Shown one piece after another: positions 33,253 through 38,571 of a stretch of 40,248 nucleotides of DNA. The translations under genes were made by a program, and so were the position numbers. Within the stretch, counting starts at the first letter, position 1. Every line of letters starts with the position of its first letter. A model generated the notes under the pieces. It searched no databases. It was not told the origin of the DNA and worked only from the letters and a program-made list of their open reading frames with translations. The stretch comes from Basidiobolus meristosporus CBS 931.73. Lineage: Eukaryota; Basidiobolomycota; Basidiobolomycetes; Basidiobolales; Basidiobolaceae. Location: contig MCFE01000743.1 of the NCBI GenBank assembly GCA_002104905.1, positions 1-40,248 on the forward strand, written 5' to 3'.

Positions 33253-33974
33253 AGACAGTCACCAACAGGTGAAATCTTTATTTCAGTTGAAACCAAGAAG
33301 CCAGCACTACTGTTGTAGCTTTGATACAAGAGTGTGTAGCTGAGGGGAATTTGCTGGTAGGTTAACAAGAAGTGATGATATTTCTTCAGTGCTCAAGACA
33401 CTATTCAGTGGGAAGGGGGGTAGCAAGAGGGGCAAGAATGATTTGTGAGCAACATTAATGAGGGGAATATGATAAGGATTGATATTCATCATAAAGGGAG
33501 TGTGCTGCTTCAGATATTGCTGCCAAAGGTTTGTCAAGTACCTCAGGTAGGCCAGCTTGGGTTTTTCTAACTGCAGAATATATTGAGCAAACTTCTTGAC
33601 TTAAGGATCTCCAAGTATATTTCTCCAGCAGGAGCCAGGTGTAGTGTGGTGTGTTCTCTTCCATGCCCTAATCAGTGGGTTGTTGCAGTGGTGAAGTCTG
33701 AGATATAATCTGGTTCTAAGGTAGAGTAGTCTGGTCTTATAGGGCATAAACCCAAAAGCACCAAGATTAGCATGTCTATAGGGTCATTCAGGCAGATGAG
33801 GCACCAGGGATTTAATGCACCAGACTGCAAACTTGTCAAGCTTAGTGCAGTCTCTAGAAGTAAGAGAGAGAAGTGGTAAGCCAAATTCCAGGACAGGGAA
33901 GACAAATTGCTAGAGTAGAAGGAGGCAGCTGGGAGCTGAAGTTGTAGGAGGAGTAACAATCAGTAGCTTGTGGA
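33253..33974 (-). mobile_element. LINE copy A, 5'-truncated and frameshifted
   Basis: The 3' tail and last roughly 230 codons of the LINE reverse transcriptase are present on the minus strand ('NVAHKSFLPLLLPPFPLNS', 'LSTEEISSLLVNLP'). Compared with copies B and C they are broken by frameshifts and a premature stop. The stem-loop TCACC-AACA-GGTGA is at 33259-33272. The copy ends near 33974 ('cagtagcttgtgga'), where a Copia LTR begins. Confidence 0.85.
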
Positions 33975-34323
33975 TGTTGTAAAAATTTGTAATTCCAACT
34001 AAATATTCACCTAGCTTAGTCATTTAAATCATTACCCTCAAATTCTAGAGAATACTGACCAAATTCCTTGTTGGGATTTACTTGGAATATTTTCACCAAA
34101 ATACCAGGTACCCAGAACATGAAAATTCTCAAAGTTGTCCAAACAGCCCCAAACTTTGCACACATACTCTAGGGACCTTCCTTAACCTATTCTACGTGTT
34201 TGTTATGCCAAGACCAGGTAAAAGTATAATTACTACTTTTACCTTCAATAAATCATTAAGTGAAAACCACATAATCTACTTGTCCTCCCAATCACTTCCA
34301 ATATCTCCAAGACTCTTACAACA
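33975..34323 (+). repeat. Copia 5' LTR (349 bp)
   Basis: It begins TGTTGTAA and ends TTACAACA, perfect 8-bp inverted ends with the TG...CA boundary typical of LTRs. A primer binding site follows immediately, fixing the right end. It lies directly against the truncated 5' end of LINE copy A. No matching 3' LTR exists to the right, because the element is cut at 35,042. Confidence 0.85.
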
Positions 34324-34335
34324 GGTTATGAGCCC
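34324..34335 (+). promoter_or_regulatory. Primer binding site, initiator tRNA-Met anticodon half
   Basis: GGTTATGAGCCC is the exact complement of GGGCTCATAACC, the anticodon-arm segment of eukaryotic initiator tRNA-Met. Priming by a half-molecule of tRNA-iMet is known for Copia-type elements. Confidence 0.8.
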
Positions 34336-34354
34336 CAAACTGTCACTCTCTGCA

Positions 34355-35042
34355 ATGTCCACTACTGCTATTACTGGAATTTTTCCCTCTGCTGAAAAGT
34401 TGAATGGATCTAACTACCAAGTGTGAAAGGTGATAATGAAGATGCTGCTACAACAAAGAGGCCTTTAAGATATTGTCATGGGAGAAGAATGCCCTCCTAA
34501 AAACGTGGGAGAGGAAGCCTTGAAGTACCAGAAGAAAGAACAAAGTGCCTTTAACTGCATTTGCCTTAATGTCAAGGACAAATTGCTAATTCAATGCTCA
34601 AGAGTAAAAACGGCAAAGAATGCCTGGAAGGCATTAGAAGACACCTACCAGTCATGTTCAGCTGCCAAGAAAATGTATCTGAGAAGAAAATTCTTTACTA
34701 CAAAGATGCTGCCAGGAGAAGAAATGAAAAATCTAATTAACAGAATTACCCTGTTGGTAGATGAGATGGAATCTGTGGGCGTACCAACTACTGATGAGGA
34801 TGTGATAGTTACCATCCTGAATAGCCTGACAAACGAGTTTCAGGGCCTTGTATCAGCCCTAGAGTCCAGAACTGAAGATTTGACCTTAAATTACGTATAT
34901 GGAAGGCTCCTGGATGAAGAATTAAGAAAATCAAGCGCCAATAAGAAGGAAGAAGAAAATGCTTTAATAAGCAATGATAACCAACAAAGGAGGTACCCAA
35001 GACCCTACAGTGGCAACAGCAACCTGTTTTGCAACTACTGCG
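34355..35042 (+). pseudogene. Copia gag (UBN2 domain), interrupted and cut off
   Basis: The frame from ATG 34355 reads 'FPSAEKLNGSNYQV', then a TGA (34424-34426) where a Trp is usual, 'KVIMKMLLQQRGL', then TAA (34466-34468). After that comes a long open stretch: 'AKNAWKALEDTYQSCSAAKK', 'LRRKFFTTKMLPGEEM', 'VTILNSLTNEFQGLVSAL', typical of the UBN2 gag domain. It reaches the first two Cys of a zinc knuckle ('FCNYC') and then runs straight into TTAGGGGG at 35043. Protease, integrase and RT are absent. Two stops plus the truncation mean it is dead. Confidence 0.9.
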
Positions 35043-35050
35043 TTAGGGGG
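35043..35050 (+). repeat. Telomere-like junction inside Copia gag
   Basis: TTAGGGGG separates the cut gag zinc knuckle from the 3' tail of SINE copy 1. Confidence 0.8.
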
Positions 35051-35127
35051 AGGAAAGTCACCAAGTGGTGAAATCTTTATTTACTTATGACAAGTATCTA
35101 AAGAAGCCAAGTTAATCTGAAGTAATT

Positions 35128-35246
35128 CCTAGAAAGCTAGGTCTGAGAGATATCATCCTGGTAAGCCAGGTCTGAGAGTTGAGAAGCTGAGTGGTACTAT
35201 ATTTCCTAGTTAGCTAGGTCTGAGAGAGGTTTCCTGGAAAGCCAGG
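35128..35246 (-). repeat. Four-hairpin block in SINE copy 1
   Basis: Four 14-base hairpins lie at 35128-35141 (CCTAG/CTAGG), 35157-35170 (CCTGG/CCAGG), 35205-35218 (CCTAG/CTAGG) and 35233-35246 (CCTGG/CCAGG). Each is followed by a TCTGAGAG-like word. Hairpins 1-2 and 3-4 form a duplicated unit of about 77 bp. Stem changes are paired on both sides. Confidence 0.8.
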
Positions 35247-35497
35247 CCTGAGAAGTGAGAATCTGAATATATCTGAGCTGAGTTATACTGGTTTGCGGTA
35301 GCTGAATTGTGGCCGGAATGGCCAGTAGACTGGGGGAACTGAGATGAAATTCTGGGCAATCACTGGCCATATTTACTAGGCAAATCTGGCCAATTAGCAT
35401 TTCAAGGATTTCAGCCAATCAGAGCCTTTACTTTGCCCGATGGTTGATCAAGCCATCTCCCAATGAGCACACATCAATTTATTAATCAAATTTTGTT

Positions 35498-35565
35498 GGA
35501 TCCAGGATTTGAACCCACAACCATGGGTATGGAAGGGTTAGGGATAACCACAAGGCTAAGTGTTC
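35498..35565 (-). promoter_or_regulatory. tRNA-derived pol III promoter head of SINE copy 1
   Basis: The minus strand has an A box TAGCCTTGTGG (35558-35548) and a B box GGTTCAAATCC (35515-35505) at tRNA-like spacing, as in tRNA-derived SINEs. The acceptor ends do not pair well, so it is not a tRNA gene. It contains an internal CCCTAACCC (35543-35535). Confidence 0.75.
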
Positions 35566-35569
35566 TTGG

Positions 35570-35579
35570 TTAGGGGGGG
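35570..35579 (+). repeat. Telomere-like junction (TTAGGGGGGG)
   Basis: It joins the 5' end of SINE copy 1 to the 3' tail of LINE copy B. Confidence 0.85.
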
Positions 35580-37774
35580 AGACAGTCACCAACAGGTGAA
35601 ATCTTTATTTCAGTTGAAACAAAGAAGCCAGCGCTACTGTTGTAGCTTTGATACAAGAGTGTGTAGCTGAGGGGAATTTGTAGGTAAGTTAATAAGAAGT
35701 GATGATAGTTCTTCAGTGCTCAAGACACTGTTCAGTGGGAAGGGGGGTAGCAAGAGAGGTAAGAATGACTTGTGAACAACATTAATGAGGGGAATGTGAC
35801 AAGGATTGATATTCATCATAAAGGGAGTGTGCTGCTGCAGATATTGCTGCCAAAGGTCTGTCAAGTACTTCAGGTAGGCCAGCTTGGGTTTTTCTGACTG
35901 CAGAATATAGTGAGCAAACTTCTTGACTTCAGCATCTCCAAGTATAGTTCTCCAGCAGGAGCCAGGTGTTGTGTGGTGTGTTCTCTTCCAGGCCTTAATC
36001 AGTGGGTTGTTGCAGTTGTGAAGTCTGAGGTATAATCTGGTTCTAAGGTAGAGAAGTCTGATCTTATAGGGCATAAACCCAAAAGCACCAAGAATAGCAT
36101 GTCTGTAGGGGCATTCAGGCAAATGAGGCACCAAGGAGGTAATGCACCATACTGCAAACTTGTCAAGCTTAGTGCAGTCTCTAGAAGTAAGAGAGAGAAG
36201 TGGTAAGCCAAATTCCAGGACAGGGAAGACAAACTGCTTGAGTAGAAGGAGGCAGCTGGGAGCTGAAGTTGTAGGAGGAGTAACAGCCAACAGCTTGTGG
36301 AGTGCCTGTCTTGCAAGGATAATTCTCTTCTTCAGGTGTGATCCAGAGTCTAGTCCAGTAGGAAGGAAAGGAAAGCCAAGATATGTAGCAGAAACCTGAG
36401 CAGGTAGAGTGGAGTTCTCCAAGTTGATGGGAGAGCCCAAAGGTACTGTCTTTGCAATGGAAAGCTGGAGATTATTCTTCTGCAGATACTGGTGGATGGT
36501 CTGGGAGTCTTGTTGCACATTGGAGGAGGATATTCTGATGTCATCAGCAAAGAGAGTAACCAGGCAGTCAGCTGAGAGTCTTGGGAAATCATTCAGGAAG
36601 ATGGCAAGCAGTATAGGACCAAGCACAGAGCCTTGAACCACTCCATTAGGAACTGAGAACACAGCTGATTGCTCACTTGGGTGCAGAATTCTTGCTTGTG
36701 GATCCAGAAACAGAGACCTGACAAGGAGGGTGAGAGAGGTACTGGAGAAGCATTGCAACTTGGACCAAAGCAGATTTCTGTCAACTGAATCAAAGGCCTT
36801 GGTAATATCAAACAGAACAGAGGGATACTTGCACTGGAGAGAGTGATCTTCGCTAAGTATGACTGCATATTCCAAGGAGAGGCCAGGAACAAAGCCAAAC
36901 TGTGCAGGATGAAACTTGAGAGAGTCAGAGTAGAGCTCCTGAGCAAGCAGAAGCTCAAACACCTTTCTGCAGGTGGGCAGCAGAGATATTGGCCTGTAGG
37001 AGCTAGGATCCAGGTGCTTTCCTTTACCCTTGTACAGTGGCAGAACATTTGCAAAGGACCATTCCTCAGGAGTAGAAAGCTGGGCTGAGCATTGCTGAAA
37101 CAGTGGAAGCAGAAGTGCAGACATGGCCTTGGTACTAGTCTTCAGAAGCTCATAAGAGATTGTGTCCACACCTGGAGCAGTAGAGTTGGGAAGCCTCTTG
37201 AGCACATTATGGATTCTCCTTTGATCAAGTGCAAGTGGGATGGGCAGAGTCTTGAAGTCAGGATGAAAGCCAGGAGTTGAGTACTGCTTTGTAGAGAAGA
37301 AGATGTTAGCCAGCTGTTCTGTTGAAGGTAACTTCCTGGAAGAGGGCCTCATTGCCCTGTAGAGTCTTGATACTGTTCTTGTTATAGAGTTGGAAGATTG
37401 CAGAGGCAAGGAACTCATAATATGATCCCAGAGCTGAGTATGCAGAGTGTGGTGAATTGCCTTGGAGTGGTGTATTGCTGTCAGGAGGAGTTTCTCTGTT
37501 TTTGGGTTAGGGAAGCTCAGGTAGCTTTGTTGAAGGGCTGAAACAATGGATTCCCATTTTCTTGAGGTAACAGCAGTAGTCTTGCATGGCAGTGAGAGGG
37601 AGGCAGACACCAGAATCAGATGCTTCACAAAGAGCCAGGCAAAGTTGAGATCATCTGGCAGAGAAAGTAGCAAACTGGCAAGCTTCAAGTAGTTCCCAAA
37701 GTCTTTCTTCTGATTCTTGGTAGCTTTGTGGGTGAGCACAGTAAGTTTTGGCAGCTTCTTCTTCACAACTGGTT
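35580..37774 (-). mobile_element. LINE copy B, 5'-truncated non-LTR retrotransposon
   Basis: The 3' tail (stem-loop TCACC-AACA-GGTGA, 35586-35599) is followed in minus sense by a long intact reverse transcriptase frame. The copy stops near 37770 in the linker upstream of the RT domain and is joined there to GGGTTAGGGG. The 3' UTR between the stop codon and the tail end is only about 55 bases. No apurinic-type endonuclease or ORF1 is present in this copy; they may exist in full-length copies outside the window. Confidence 0.92.
35634..37766 (-). CDS. LINE reverse transcriptase, 5'-truncated (copy B)
   Basis: An open frame of 710 codons with no real ATG at its 5' end; it begins at the truncation. 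Residues about 160-460 hold the RT palm and fingers: 'LPLYKGKGKHLDPSSYRPIS' near 242-261, 'SVLFDITKAFDSVDRNLL' with the first catalytic Asp near 320, 'GVVQGSVLGPILLAIFLND' near 375, and the catalytic FADD at about 406-409 (Phe where YADD is commoner). The thumb-like 'ATYLGFPF' follows. The last 230 residues carry no CCHC knuckle or PD-(D/E)-type endonuclease motif that I can see, and no RNase H. The layout (RT followed by a short tail) fits an L1/Tad-like LINE ORF2 whose N-terminal endonuclease, if any, is lost by truncation. No stops or frameshifts occur, so the copy is young. Confidence 0.92.
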   Translation of the reverse strand: MKKKLPKLTVLTHKATKNQKKDFGNYLKLASLLLSLPDDLNFAWLFVKHLILVSASLSLPCKTTAVTSRKWESIVSALQQSYLSFPNPKTEKLLLTAIHHSKAIHHTLHTQLWDHIMSSLPLQSSNSITRTVSRLYRAMRPSSRKLPSTEQLANIFFSTKQYSTPGFHPDFKTLPIPLALDQRRIHNVLKRLPNSTAPGVDTISYELLKTSTKAMSALLLPLFQQCSAQLSTPEEWSFANVLPLYKGKGKHLDPSSYRPISLLPTCRKVFELLLAQELYSDSLKFHPAQFGFVPGLSLEYAVILSEDHSLQCKYPSVLFDITKAFDSVDRNLLWSKLQCFSSTSLTLLVRSLFLDPQARILHPSEQSAVFSVPNGVVQGSVLGPILLAIFLNDFPRLSADCLVTLFADDIRISSSNVQQDSQTIHQYLQKNNLQLSIAKTVPLGSPINLENSTLPAQVSATYLGFPFLPTGLDSGSHLKKRIILARQALHKLLAVTPPTTSAPSCLLLLKQFVFPVLEFGLPLLSLTSRDCTKLDKFAVWCITSLVPHLPECPYRHAILGAFGFMPYKIRLLYLRTRLYLRLHNCNNPLIKAWKRTHHTTPGSCWRTILGDAEVKKFAHYILQSEKPKLAYLKYLTDLWQQYLQQHTPFMMNINPCHIPLINVVHKSFLPLLLPPFPLNSVLSTEELSSLLINLPTNSPQLHTLVSKLQQ

Positions 37775-37784
37775 GGGTTAGGGG
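37775..37784 (+). repeat. Telomeric junction (GGGTTAGGGG)
   Basis: It joins the truncated 5' end of LINE copy B to the tail of SINE copy 2. Confidence 0.85.
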
Positions 37785-38303
37785 AGGACAGTCACCAAGT
37801 GGTGAAATCTTTATTTACTTATGACAAGTATCTAAAGAAGCCAAGTTATTCTGAAGTAATTCCTAGAAAGCTAGGTCTGAGAGATATCATCCTGGTAAGC
37901 CAGGTCTGAGAGTTGAGAAGCTGAGTGGTACTGTATTTCCTAGTTAGCTAGGTCTTAGAGAGGTTTCCTGGAAAGCCAGGCCTGAGAAGTGAGAATCTGA
38001 ATATATCTGAGCTAAGTTATACTGGTTTGCGGTAGCTGAATTGTGGCCGGAATGGCCAGTAGACTGGGGGAACTGAGATGAATTTCTGGGCGATCACTGG
38101 CCAAATTTACTAGGCAAATCTGGCCAATTAGCATTTCAAGGATTTCAGCCAATCAGAGCCTTTACTTTGCCCAATGGTTGATCAAGCCATCTCCCAATGA
38201 GCACACATCAATTTATTAATCAAATTTTGCTGGATCCAGGATTTGAACCCACAACCATGGGTATGGAAGGGTTAGGGATAACCACAAGGCTAAGTGTTCT
38301 TGG
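37785..38303 (-). mobile_element. SINE-like element, copy 2
   Basis: It is the same length and organisation as copy 1, differing at a handful of positions by eye. The tRNA-like head is at 38299-38232, the four hairpins are intact (37864-37982), and the stem-loop TCACCA-AG-TGGTGA is at 37792-37805. Its 5' end is at the same base as copy 1. Confidence 0.8.
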
Positions 38304-38312
38304 TTAGGGGGG
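38304..38312 (+). repeat. Telomere-like junction (TTAGGGGGG)
   Basis: It joins the 5' end of SINE copy 2 to a very short LINE tail. Confidence 0.85.
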
Positions 38313-38351
38313 AGACAGTCACCAACAGGTGAAATCTTTATTTCAGTTGAA
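38313..38351 (-). mobile_element. Minimal LINE insertion: 3' tail only
   Basis: Only about 39 bases of the LINE 3' end are present (stem-loop 38319-38332, then 'AAATCTTTATTTCAGTTGA'). The next telomeric repeat follows at once. It is an extreme 5' truncation. Confidence 0.85.
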
Positions 38352-38372
38352 GGGTTAGGGTTAGGGGGGGGG
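38352..38372 (+). repeat. Telomeric junction (two TTAGGG-type units plus G run)
   Basis: GGGTTAGGGTTAGGG followed by a G run. It is the longest telomeric tract in the window and lies between the minimal LINE tail and the next unit. Confidence 0.9.
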
Positions 38373-38559
38373 AGGGAAAGTCACCAAGTTGGTGAAATCT
38401 TTATTTGGGTTAAGAACTAATCTAAGTACAAATAAAGAAGCCAATTAAGAGGTCTAGAACCTCTCTAATAAGTAATCTAATTTATGTTTTGTTTCATCTC
38501 TAATGTTTGTTTCAATAAAGTAAAGCTCATCAGGGGTAAATATAAAATTCAGGGGTTTT
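38373..38559 (-). mobile_element. Third element type with the shared 3' module
   Basis: A 190-bp non-coding unit. In minus sense its 3' end has 'AATTGGCTTCTTT', 'AAATAAAGATTTCACC', the stem-loop TCACCAA-G-TTGGTGA (38381-38395) and 'CTTTCCCTCC'. The body is AT-rich and matches neither the LINE nor the SINE in this window. It is probably a 5'-truncated copy of another element or SINE subfamily. Confidence 0.7.
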
Positions 38560-38571
38560 GGGGTTAGGGGG
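38560..38571 (+). repeat. Telomere-like junction (GGGGTTAGGGGG)
   Basis: It joins the third element type to LINE copy C. Confidence 0.85.

Larger units (their letters stand above)
35051..35569 (-). mobile_element. SINE-like element, copy 1
   Basis: This is a non-coding unit of about 520 bp. In minus sense it starts with a tRNA-like head (35565-35498), has an internal body, a block of four small hairpins (35246-35128), and ends in the LINE-type 3' module ('TTGGCTTCTTTAG', 'AATAAAGATTTCACC', stem-loop 35071-35058, 'GACTTTCCTCC'). It has no reading frame. A second copy lies at 37,785-38,303 with the same 5' end, so the 5' boundary is real. The shared 3' module suggests it is mobilised by the neighbouring LINE's enzyme. 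Confidence 0.8.

Noticed and set aside
34424-34468. In-frame TGA and TAA in Copia gag as possible codon reassignment
   Set aside because: All cellular genes in the window read normally, and TGA and TAA end them; the element is dead and truncated, so decay is the simpler reading.
35128-35246. CRISPR-like array
   Set aside because: Repeats are hairpins of 14 bases with unequal spacing inside a mobile element in a eukaryote, with no cas genes.
36142-37280. Several + strand frames (36142-36399, 36409-36636, 36843-37088)
   Set aside because: They are antisense shadows of the LINE reverse transcriptase and recur identically in copy C.
35634-37766. Telomeric Penelope/Athena-type element
   Set aside because: The RT has LINE-type blocks (SYRPISLL, FADD) and no GIY-YIG region. 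The geometry is similar, but the enzyme class is not.
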